Shown here: piece after piece, positions 5,661-11,816 of the stretch
Layout of the letters: every line of letters starts with the position of its first letter
How positions within the stretch are numbered: the first letter of the stretch is position 1
From: an uncultured bacterium
GTDB lineage: Bacteria; Actinomycetota; Coriobacteriia; Coriobacteriales; Coriobacteriaceae
Assembly: GCA_905215445.1 (NCBI GenBank)
Contig: CAJMPZ010000059.1
Span: 1 to 12,941 of the forward strand
DNA: 12,941 bases
Direction: 5' to 3'
Notes under the pieces: model-generated
Told to the model about the DNA's origin: nothing
Databases searched by the model: none
The model's input: only the letters and a program-made list of their open reading frames with translations
Translations under genes and position numbers: made by a program

Positions 5661-8474
5661 GTGGCTGAGAACCTAAGCAACCAGTCTGTACCCGAAGCCG
5701 CGGCGCGCGTCGCTGCCGTGGTCAACCGCCTCGTTAACCGAATCGGCTCGAATGCCGAGTCCAGGGAGCGTCTCGCCGAGATCGAGATCCCCGAGGAGCT
5801 GCGCGATAATCTGGCGCTGTTCCTGCGCCTGGAACGTCGTGTGCTTAGCGAGTATGATCCCGAGATCGCGGACCTGTTCGACAAGATTTTGACAGCCGAG
5901 ATTGTGGCCAATGCTGGCAACCCCGGTACCCGCGCTGCCGACGAGTCCGTTGACGAGCAGGGCGTGCCCACTGCCGACGAGCCCACCGCCGTGGCATTTC
6001 GTGAGGTCGTCGATCTGATCGACAGCCTGCCGCTCGATAAGCAGCAGGTCATTGTCCGCGCCTTTACGAGCTTCTTCCATCTGGCAAACTTGTCGGAGGA
6101 GAACTACCGTGTGGCGCAGCTGCGCGAGCGCGAGGCCGGCGCATCGACCGATACCGAGGTCGATCCCGCCAACGAACTCACCGTCGCCTATCACCAGTTG
6201 GTAAACGAGATGGGTGTCGAGGGCGCCAACGAGCTGCTCGGCAAGCTCGAGTTCCACCCTGTCTTTACCGCACATCCCACCGAGGCCCGTCGTAAGGCCG
6301 TCGAGGGCAAGATTCGTCGTATCTCCAACCTGCTGGAGGAGCGTCCGCGTCTGGGCGGCTCCGACCTGGTGGAGAACGAGCGCCATATGCTGCAGGAGAT
6401 CGACGCCCTGGTGCGTACGAGCCCCATCGCGCTCAAGAAGCCCACGCCGGTCGAGGAAGCCGATACCATCATCGACATCTTCGATAACACGCTGTTCAAC
6501 GTTATCCCCGTCATCTATCGTCGTTTTGACGACTGGGTGCTGGGCGACAAGGCCGGCACCGTGCCGCCTCTGTGCCCGGCGTTCTTCCACCCCGGCAGCT
6601 GGATCGGTTCCGACCGTGACGGCAACCCCAACGTTACCGCCAAGGTGAGCCGCGAGGTCGCCGCCAAGTACTTCACCCACATGGTGCTCAAACTCGAGGA
6701 CAAATGCCGCCGCATCGGCCGTAACCTCACGCTCGAGGCCACCTACAGCAAGCCTTCTGCCGAGCTCATTAACCTGTGGAACCATCAGGTCGAGATGAGC
6801 CCTCGGTACACGGCCCGCGCCGAGCTGATCTCCGAGCACGAGCCGCATCGCGCCGTCATGCTCGTCATGGCCGACCGTCTGAACGCCACCGTGCGCCGTA
6901 TCACCGACACCATGTACCACAGCGCCGATGAGTTCCTGGAGGACCTGCGCGTCGTCCAGCGCTCGCTGGCCGCCTGCGGTGCCGTCCGTGCTGCCTACGG
7001 CCCGGTCCAGACCATCATCTGGCAGGTCGAGTCCTTCGGCTTCCACATGGTCGAGATGGAGTTCCGTCAGCACTCCGTGGTGCACGCCCGCGCCCTTAAG
7101 GATATCCACGAGAACGGTATCCATGGCGACCTGCAGCCCATGACGCGCGAGGTCATCGATACCTTCCGCGCTATCGGCTCCATCCAAAAGCGCTACGGCA
7201 AGAAGATGGCGCACCGCTACATCATCTCGTTCACCAAGAGCGCCCAGCATGTGGCCGACGTCTTTGAGCTGGCCCACCTGTCCTTCGCGCACGAGGAGGA
7301 TGTCCCCGAGCTCGACGTGATCCCGCTGTTCGAGCAGCTCGAGGACCTCGAGGGCTGTGTCGACGTGCTCGACCAGATGCTTACGCTGCCCGTGGTGCAA
7401 AAGCGCCTCGCCCAGACCAACCGCCGCATGGAGGTCATGCTGGGCTATTCCGACTCCTCCAAGGATGCCGGCCCTACCACGGCCATGCTCGCACTGCACT
7501 CCGCGCAGGAGCGCATCGCCAAGTGGGCAGAGAAGAACGATATCGACCTGGTGCTCATGCACGGCCGCGGCGGTGCTGTGGGCCGTGGCGGCGGCCCGGC
7601 CAACAAGGCCGTGCTGGCGCAGCCCAAGGGTTCGGTCAACTGCTTCTTTAAGCTCACCGAGCAGGGCGAGGTCATCTTTGCCCGTTACGGCAACCGCACG
7701 CTGGCTCAGCGCCATGTTGAGTCCGTTGCCGCCGCAACGCTTTTGCAGTCGGCCCCGAGTGTCGAGAAAACCAACACCGAGACCACGCAGAAGTTCTGGG
7801 ATATGGCCGAGAAGCTCAACGCCGCAAGCCACGAGCGCTATCTGGACCTGCTGAACACCGAGGACTTCACGCCGTGGTTCTCGACCGTGACGCCGCTGAC
7901 CGAGGTCGGTCTACTGCCGATTGGCTCGCGTCCCGCCAAGCGCGGCTTGGGTGCCAAGTCGCTCGACGACCTGCGTACCATTCCGTGGATCTTCAGCTGG
8001 AGCCAGGCGCGCATCAATCTGGCCGCTTGGTACGGCCTGGGTACCGCCTGCGAGCAGTTTGGCGATCTGGACCAGCTTAAGGCTGCCTACCAGGAGTGGC
8101 CGTTCTTCCGCACCTTTATCGACAACATCGAGATGTCGATCGCCAAGACTGACCAGCGCATCGCCAAGATGTATCTGCACCTGGGCGACCGCCAGGATCT
8201 GTCCGAGAAGGTCTTCACCGAGATGCAGCTCACGCGTAAGTGGGTCCTTGCCATCGTCGGTGACGAGTGGCCGCTGCAGCGTCGTCGCGTGCTCGGCTGC
8301 GCCGTCCGCGTGCGTAACCCCTACGTCGACGCCCTGTCCATCGCCCAGGTCCGCGCCCTTCGCGAGGTGCGCATGAACCAGGACGAGATGGCCGAGGAGA
8401 AGAAGGCCGAGTACATGAGCCTGATTCTTTCGACTGTGACCGGCGTCTCGGCAGGATTGCAGAACACGGGGTAA
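5661..8474 (+). CDS. ppc: Phosphoenolpyruvate carboxylase
   Basis: Carboxylates phosphoenolpyruvate with bicarbonate to oxaloacetate and phosphate, feeding the four-carbon pool and, in fermenters, the reductive branch to succinate. It is a cytoplasmic enzyme of about 937 residues, normal for the family. Signatures: FTAHPTEARR with the catalytic His near residue 204, GSWIGSDRDGNPNVT near 315, VMLGYSDSSKDAG near 595, the mobile-loop motif HGRGGAVGRGGGP near 634-646, and the C-terminal QNTG that completes the active-site and effector region. Start choice: the ATG at 5649 is only one base after AAGGAGG (5641-5647), too close to be used well. GTG 5661 follows GGGAGG (5651-5656) by four bases and gives VAENLSNQ..., so I take GTG 5661; the ATG would add four residues. 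It is probably monocistronic, with a palindromic element 21 nt after the stop. Confidence 0.97.
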   Translation: MAENLSNQSVPEAAARVAAVVNRLVNRIGSNAESRERLAEIEIPEELRDNLALFLRLERRVLSEYDPEIADLFDKILTAEIVANAGNPGTRAADESVDEQGVPTADEPTAVAFREVVDLIDSLPLDKQQVIVRAFTSFFHLANLSEENYRVAQLREREAGASTDTEVDPANELTVAYHQLVNEMGVEGANELLGKLEFHPVFTAHPTEARRKAVEGKIRRISNLLEERPRLGGSDLVENERHMLQEIDALVRTSPIALKKPTPVEEADTIIDIFDNTLFNVIPVIYRRFDDWVLGDKAGTVPPLCPAFFHPGSWIGSDRDGNPNVTAKVSREVAAKYFTHMVLKLEDKCRRIGRNLTLEATYSKPSAELINLWNHQVEMSPRYTARAELISEHEPHRAVMLVMADRLNATVRRITDTMYHSADEFLEDLRVVQRSLAACGAVRAAYGPVQTIIWQVESFGFHMVEMEFRQHSVVHARALKDIHENGIHGDLQPMTREVIDTFRAIGSIQKRYGKKMAHRYIISFTKSAQHVADVFELAHLSFAHEEDVPELDVIPLFEQLEDLEGCVDVLDQMLTLPVVQKRLAQTNRRMEVMLGYSDSSKDAGPTTAMLALHSAQERIAKWAEKNDIDLVLMHGRGGAVGRGGGPANKAVLAQPKGSVNCFFKLTEQGEVIFARYGNRTLAQRHVESVAAATLLQSAPSVEKTNTETTQKFWDMAEKLNAASHERYLDLLNTEDFTPWFSTVTPLTEVGLLPIGSRPAKRGLGAKSLDDLRTIPWIFSWSQARINLAAWYGLGTACEQFGDLDQLKAAYQEWPFFRTFIDNIEMSIAKTDQRIAKMYLHLGDRQDLSEKVFTEMQLTRKWVLAIVGDEWPLQRRRVLGCAVRVRNPYVDALSIAQVRALREVRMNQDEMAEEKKAEYMSLILSTVTGVSAGLQNTG

Positions 8475-8486
8475 TCGATAGCCCTG

Positions 8487-8626
8487 TAGTCGTCCGGGCC
8501 CGCCATCAGCTTACTTTTAGGCACGTCCTCGGACATGCAAGAAGCCCTCGCTGCGCACTTTGTGCGGCGAGGGCTTCTTGCGTCCTGCGGAGTGTGCCTA
8601 AAAGTAAGCTGATGGCGGGCCCTGCG
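8487..8626. repeat. Palindromic element, copy 1 (29-bp arms, 12x12 internal loop, inner hairpin)
   Basis: Modules in order: conserved TAGTCGTCC (8487-8495); left arm (8496-8524); GTCCTCGGACAT (8525-8536); inner hairpin (8537-8581); GTCCTGCGGAGT (8582-8593); right arm (8594-8622); TGCG (8623-8626). The two arms are perfectly complementary over 29 bp. The inner hairpin has a 15-bp stem (GCAAGAAGCCCTCGC), a TG bulge, a 5-bp CGCAC/GTGCG stem and a TTT loop. The 12-nt strands on either side of the inner hairpin cannot pair well with each other; each can form its own small turn (GTC/GAC, TCC/GGA). The arm begins 21 nt after the ppc stop codon. There is no U-tract after the inner stem, so it is not a textbook terminator, though a transcription-ending role is plausible. 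Confidence 0.9.
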
Positions 8627-8914
8627 ATGTCCGGTCTTCGGCGGATTACTGGCTGGGGAAAAGATGGCGCGCTTCGCGCACTTTGATGGGGCTTCGCGCC
8701 ACGCGTCTTATCGATCGGGATTGAGATGCATGTGGCGCTTCTCGCCTTACGACTGTAGCGGCCGCGGTTCCGTTTGGGATCGCGGTTGTTTTGTTGTGGG
8801 TCAAATATGAACGTTGTGTTAATGAGTCGGTGGACGGTGGTGTTTTTCGGTGAGCGGCGTATCCTTCCAACGGTTTATCTAGTGTGTCAGTTGAAAGGAA
8901 GAGGGCGCTCGTCA
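8627..8914. other. Gene-free leader region of larA
   Basis: No gene is supported here. It holds a 9-bp direct repeat GCTTCGCGC (8671-8679 and 8691-8699), a strong terminator-like hairpin at 8762-8796, and then an AT-richer 118-nt stretch before the larA start. The larA frame is open across part of it, but homology to LarA begins only at 8915. I found no confident -35/-10 pair. Confidence 0.5.
8762..8796 (+). terminator. Terminator-like hairpin 118 nt before larA
   Basis: CCGCGGTTCC (8762-8771) pairs with GGGATCGCGG (8776-8785), 10 bp with two G-U wobbles, around a GTTT loop, followed by TTGTTTTGTTG. It is a better intrinsic terminator than the palindromic element 135 nt upstream. It may finish ppc read-through. 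If the larA promoter lies upstream of it, it would act as a leader attenuator. Confidence 0.7.
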
Positions 8915-10192
8915 TTGTTTGAATGTGAACTGCCGTTTGACCACAAGACGTTGCATCTGGAACTCGAGGATAAGAACTTCGCGGGTGTGATGGAAGGTCA
9001 CCAAAACGAGTTTAAGACTACGAAATCGCAGGAAGAGCTGGTAGAGGAGTCGCTTGCCAACCCTTATGGCTCGCCTTCGCTCGAGGAGCTTTGTGCTGGC
9101 AAGAAGGATATTGTCATCATTAGCTCCGATCATACGCGTCCCGTTCCCTCGCGTGTGACGATGCCTATTCTGCTGCATCACATCCATTCCGCTGCGCCCG
9201 AGGCTCGCGTGCGCATTCTGGTTGCTACGGGTATGCACCGTCCGTCGACGCACGAGGAGCTCGTCAACAAATATGGCGAGGAGATCGTTGCCAACGAGGA
9301 AATCGTTATGCACGTCGCGACTGACGACAGCATGATGAAAAAGATCGGCACCCTGCCTTCTGGTGGCGAGTGCATCATCAACAAGGTTGCCGCCGATTGC
9401 GATCTGCTGCTTGCCGAGGGCTTTATTGAGCCGCACTTCTTTGCCGGTTTCTCTGGTAGCCGCAAGTCCGTCCTGCCCGGCATTGCCAGCTACAAGACCA
9501 TCATGTACAACCACAACGGTCAGTTTGTGAATGATTCCCACTCGCGTGCCGGCAACCTGTGCCACAACCATGTGAGCGAGGACATGTTCGCCGCCGCCGA
9601 GATGGCTCACCTTGCCTTTGTGCTTAACGTGGTGCTTAACGGCAAGCACGAGGTCATCGGCTCCTTTGCCGGCGATATCCACAAGGCGCACGAGGCCGGC
9701 TGCGAGTTCGTGAAGAGCCTTGCCGGCGTTGAGCCCGTCGAGTGCGAGATTGCCATCACCACCAACGGTGGCTACCCCCTCGATCAGAACATCTATCAGG
9801 CCGTGAAGGGCATGTGCGCTGCCGAGGCCACGCTTCCTGAGGGCGGCGTGATCATCGACGTCGCCGGTTGTGCCGACGGCCACGGTGGCGAGGGCTTCTA
9901 TCACAACATCGCCGACAACGATCCGGCGGAGTTTGAGCGCGCCTGCATCGACCGTCCTAAGGACGAGACCCTGCCCGACCAGTGGACGAGCCAGATCTTT
10001 GCCCGCATCCTGGCGCATCACCCTGTGATCATGGTCACCGATCTGTGCGATCACCAGATGCTCAAGGATATGCACATGACGCCGGTCAACACTATCGAGG
10101 AGGCGCTCAAGCTCGCCTTTGAGATGAAGGGTGCCGATGCCAAGGTTGCCGTCATTCCCGATGGCCTGGGCGTTGTTGTTGCGCAGCACTAG
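8915..10192 (+). CDS. larA: Nickel-dependent lactate racemase
   Basis: Interconverts L- and D-lactate by a hydride-transfer mechanism using a nickel-pincer nucleotide bound covalently to a lysine; cytoplasmic. Numbered from TTG 8915, the 425-residue protein carries Asp72 and Arg75 (SSDHTRPVPS), His108 (GMHRPSTHEE), His174 and Lys184 (EPHFFAGFSGSRKSVLPG) and His200 (YNHNGQ). These are the same residue numbers as in the Lactobacillus plantarum enzyme (about 424 residues), where Lys184 holds the cofactor, His200 helps bind nickel, and His108/His174 are the acid-base pair. That register, plus AGAGGG at 8900-8905 nine bases upstream, decides the TTG start. An in-frame extension back to 8774 has no homology. 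The gene ends in TAG 49 nt before the lactic acid channel gene and is probably co-transcribed with it. Confidence 0.96.
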   Translation: MFECELPFDHKTLHLELEDKNFAGVMEGHQNEFKTTKSQEELVEESLANPYGSPSLEELCAGKKDIVIISSDHTRPVPSRVTMPILLHHIHSAAPEARVRILVATGMHRPSTHEELVNKYGEEIVANEEIVMHVATDDSMMKKIGTLPSGGECIINKVAADCDLLLAEGFIEPHFFAGFSGSRKSVLPGIASYKTIMYNHNGQFVNDSHSRAGNLCHNHVSEDMFAAAEMAHLAFVLNVVLNGKHEVIGSFAGDIHKAHEAGCEFVKSLAGVEPVECEIAITTNGGYPLDQNIYQAVKGMCAAEATLPEGGVIIDVAGCADGHGGEGFYHNIADNDPAEFERACIDRPKDETLPDQWTSQIFARILAHHPVIMVTDLCDHQMLKDMHMTPVNTIEEALKLAFEMKGADAKVAVIPDGLGVVVAQH

Positions 10193-10202
10193 TGCGCGGC
10201 CT

Positions 10203-10220
10203 AAACGAATCGTTTATAAC
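10203..10220 (+). promoter_or_regulatory. Odd palindrome and -10-like box in the larA-larD gap
   Basis: AAACGA-A-TCGTTT (10203-10215) is a perfect 13-bp odd palindrome. It runs into TATAAC (10215-10220), which resembles a -10 box 22 bases before the channel start codon. No -35 match is evident. It could be an internal operator/promoter, or just a small hairpin in the intercistronic mRNA. Confidence 0.25.
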
Positions 10221-10241
10221 CGACAAGAAAGATAAGGTTTT

Positions 10242-10973
10242 ATGCTTACCAAACTCCTCTGCGAATTCGGTGCGACGGCCCTCATGATCGTCTTTGGCGT
10301 GGGCGTGCACTGCGATACCGTGCTCAAGGGCACCAAGTATCAGGGCTCCGGCCATATGTTTGCCATCACCACCTGGTCTTTTGGCATCTCGGTCTGCCTG
10401 TTTGTCTTTGGCGGCGCCGTGTGCATGAACCCCGCCATGGTGCTTGCCCAGTGCATCGTCGGCTTGGTGCCGTGGGGCAGCTGCATCCCCTTCATGATTG
10501 CCGATATGCTCGGCGGCTTTGTGGGTGCCGTAATCGCCTGGTTTATGTATGCCGATGAGTTCAAGGCTTCCGAGGGCGTCGTCGACCCCATTGCCCAGCG
10601 CAACATTTTCTCGACCAACCCCACCACCGAGGGTACGAACTATGCCCGTAACTTCTTCTGCGAGGCTATCTGCACTTTTGTGTTCATCAGCGCCATCCTT
10701 GCTGCCGCTAGCCGCGCCGGCGAGAACGTTCTGATGCTCGCCATCTGCGTTGGCCTGATCGTTTGGGCCGTTGGCATGGGCATGGGCGGCATCACCGGCT
10801 TCGCCATGAACCAGGCACGTGACCTTGGTCCTCGCATGGCCTATCAGGTGCTGCCGATTAAGAACAAGGCTGACAACAACTGGAAGTATGGCCTGCTTGT
10901 TCCTGGCATCGCGCCGTTTGTCGGTGCTATTGTGGCCGCGCTGTTTGTGCATGGCTTCTTGGGCATGTTCTAG
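10242..10973 (+). CDS. larD: Aquaporin-family lactic acid channel (LarD-type)
   Basis: A 243-residue six-helix MIP/aquaporin-family channel that passes small neutral solutes. Its position directly after larA fits LarD, the lactic acid channel of the Lactobacillus lar operon. The first pore box is canonical NPA (63-65, in VCMNPAMV). The second reads NQA (190-192, in GFAMNQARDLGPR) with the usual following Arg193. Hydrophobic spans: about 4-22, 40-60, 78-103, 138-156, 163-188 and 216-241. The segments VLKGTKYQGSGH and FAITTWSFG match my recollection of Lactobacillus LarD/GlpF1, which also lacks Pro in the second box. The ATG at 10242 has a weak AAGG four bases upstream. A palindromic element starts after the stop at the same 21-nt spacing as after ppc. 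Confidence 0.9.
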   Translation: MLTKLLCEFGATALMIVFGVGVHCDTVLKGTKYQGSGHMFAITTWSFGISVCLFVFGGAVCMNPAMVLAQCIVGLVPWGSCIPFMIADMLGGFVGAVIAWFMYADEFKASEGVVDPIAQRNIFSTNPTTEGTNYARNFFCEAICTFVFISAILAAASRAGENVLMLAICVGLIVWAVGMGMGGITGFAMNQARDLGPRMAYQVLPIKNKADNNWKYGLLVPGIAPFVGAIVAALFVHGFLGMF

Positions 10974-10985
10974 TCCAAGGCTACA

Positions 10986-11123
10986 TAGTTGTCCGCTGGC
11001 CGCATGGGGTAACTTCCCAGCGCGTCCTCGGACATGAAAGAACCCCCGCTGCGCACTTCGTGCGGCGGGGGTTCTTTCGTCCTGCGGAATGCGCTGGGAA
11101 GTTACCCCATGCGGCCAGCTGCG
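10986..11123. repeat. Palindromic element, copy 2 (same architecture, different arms)
   Basis: Modules: TAGTTGTCC (10986-10994); left arm (10995-11023); GTCCTCGGACAT (11024-11035); inner hairpin (11036-11078); GTCCTGCGGAAT (11079-11090); right arm (11091-11119); TGCG (11120-11123). The arms are again perfectly complementary over 29 bp, but match copy 1 at only 14 of 29 positions. The inner hairpin has a 14-bp stem (GAAAGAACCCCCGC), the same TG bulge, CGCAC/GTGCG and a TTC loop. The left 12-nt loop strand is identical to copy 1, and the right differs at one position. The arm begins 21 nt after the larD stop. It sits between convergent genes, where a symmetric structure could stop transcription from both sides. 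Confidence 0.9.
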
Positions 11124-11274
11124 GGATCTTAGTCGCGTTGGAAAAGCAACCCAACATATATATCTGAATATGGATGGGAGGGGCTTGTTGCTGGTAGGGG
11201 CGTTGAAGCGCGAGTGACACTTTGGGATGCGTGGCGCCCTGGGTTGGGGTGATGCTTTGGGATGGGCTCCTTAC
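11124..11274. other. Gene-free spacer between the palindromic element and tetR
   Basis: No gene, U-tract terminator or promoter could be supported on either strand. The only regularity is a 10-bp direct repeat CTTTGGGATG (11220-11229 and 11255-11264). The spacer separates convergent larD and tetR, so transcription of the - strand genes probably ends here or at the palindromic element. Confidence 0.5.
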
Positions 11275-11814
11275 TTAGCCGAAGAGGGGTTTTATGGCTG
11301 ATAGGTAGTCTTTGGCTACTTCGGCTTTGTCTGCTTGGAAGTTGTGCCAGGCCCACCATTGGACCATTCCTACGAAGCTTGAGGCTATGTGGTGTAGCAG
11401 GAAGCTTCGGTCCATGGTGGCGGCGGGGCCGTTTGGGTCGGTAGGGACGGTTTCGGCTGCTCGTGACATGATGGTCTTGCGTAGGCAGTCGGCGAAGACG
11501 CGTGAGCCGGCGCCGGCTACCAGCGCTCGGACGCCCTGGCGACGTTCCCATAGATTGTTGAGAATATGCTCGACCTGCACGAGTGGGTCGTCGAGGGGCG
11601 TGCCATCGTCGTCGAGGGCATGGGTGCAGATATCGCACACGAGCTCAGCGAGCAGGTTATCTTTGCTCTTGAAGAGGCCGTAGAACGTGGCTCGACCCAC
11701 ATGGGCGCGAGCGATGATGTCGCCGACGGTGATCTTGCCGTAGTCCTCTTCGCGCAGCAGCTCGGAGAACGCCGCAACGATGGCAGCGCGGCTTTTTGCC
11801 TTGCGGGCATCCAT
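11275..11814 (-). CDS. TetR/AcrR-family transcriptional regulator
   Basis: A 179-residue one-component regulator. The N-terminal DNA-binding domain is clear: RAAIVAAFSELLREEDYGKIT leads into the helix-turn-helix VGDIIARAHVGRATFYGLFKSKDNLL (about residues 28-55), the usual TetR pattern. The C-terminal two thirds is a helical ligand and dimer domain ending VGMVQWWAWHNF... . The start is ATG 11814, two bases after the larC stop (TAGCCATG). There is no good Shine-Dalgarno, so translation probably depends on ribosomes finishing larC. An in-frame upstream extension of 16 codons overlaps larC and has no TetR homology. As the distal gene of the larB-larC unit it is the prime candidate regulator of the lar genes, responding to lactate or another metabolite; that is inference. 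In Lactobacillus the lar activator is instead a Crp-Fnr-type protein, LarR. Confidence 0.92.
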   Translation of the reverse strand: MDARKAKSRAAIVAAFSELLREEDYGKITVGDIIARAHVGRATFYGLFKSKDNLLAELVCDICTHALDDDGTPLDDPLVQVEHILNNLWERRQGVRALVAGAGSRVFADCLRKTIMSRAAETVPTDPNGPAATMDRSFLLHHIASSFVGMVQWWAWHNFQADKAEVAKDYLSAIKPLFG

Positions 11815-11816
11815 GG

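Noticed and set aside
5673..7832. A 719-codon open frame antisense to ppc.
   Set aside because: It lies entirely within the strongly conserved ppc gene, its protein resembles no family I know, and long antisense frames are expected from G/C-biased third positions.
8912..10189. A 425-codon open frame antisense to larA.
   Set aside because: It mirrors larA codon by codon, with low-complexity His/Val/Gly composition and no recognisable domain; larA is certain by active-site residues.
8496..11119. 29-nt arms read as CRISPR spacers between GTCC-containing repeats.
   Set aside because: The segments are inverted within each element, there are only two per locus, the repeated part is too short, and no cas gene is present.
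11129..11638. A 169-codon frame on the - strand overlapping tetR.
   Set aside because: The Arg/Pro/Ser-rich composition is typical of a shifted-frame shadow of tetR, and it overlaps the clear helix-turn-helix gene.
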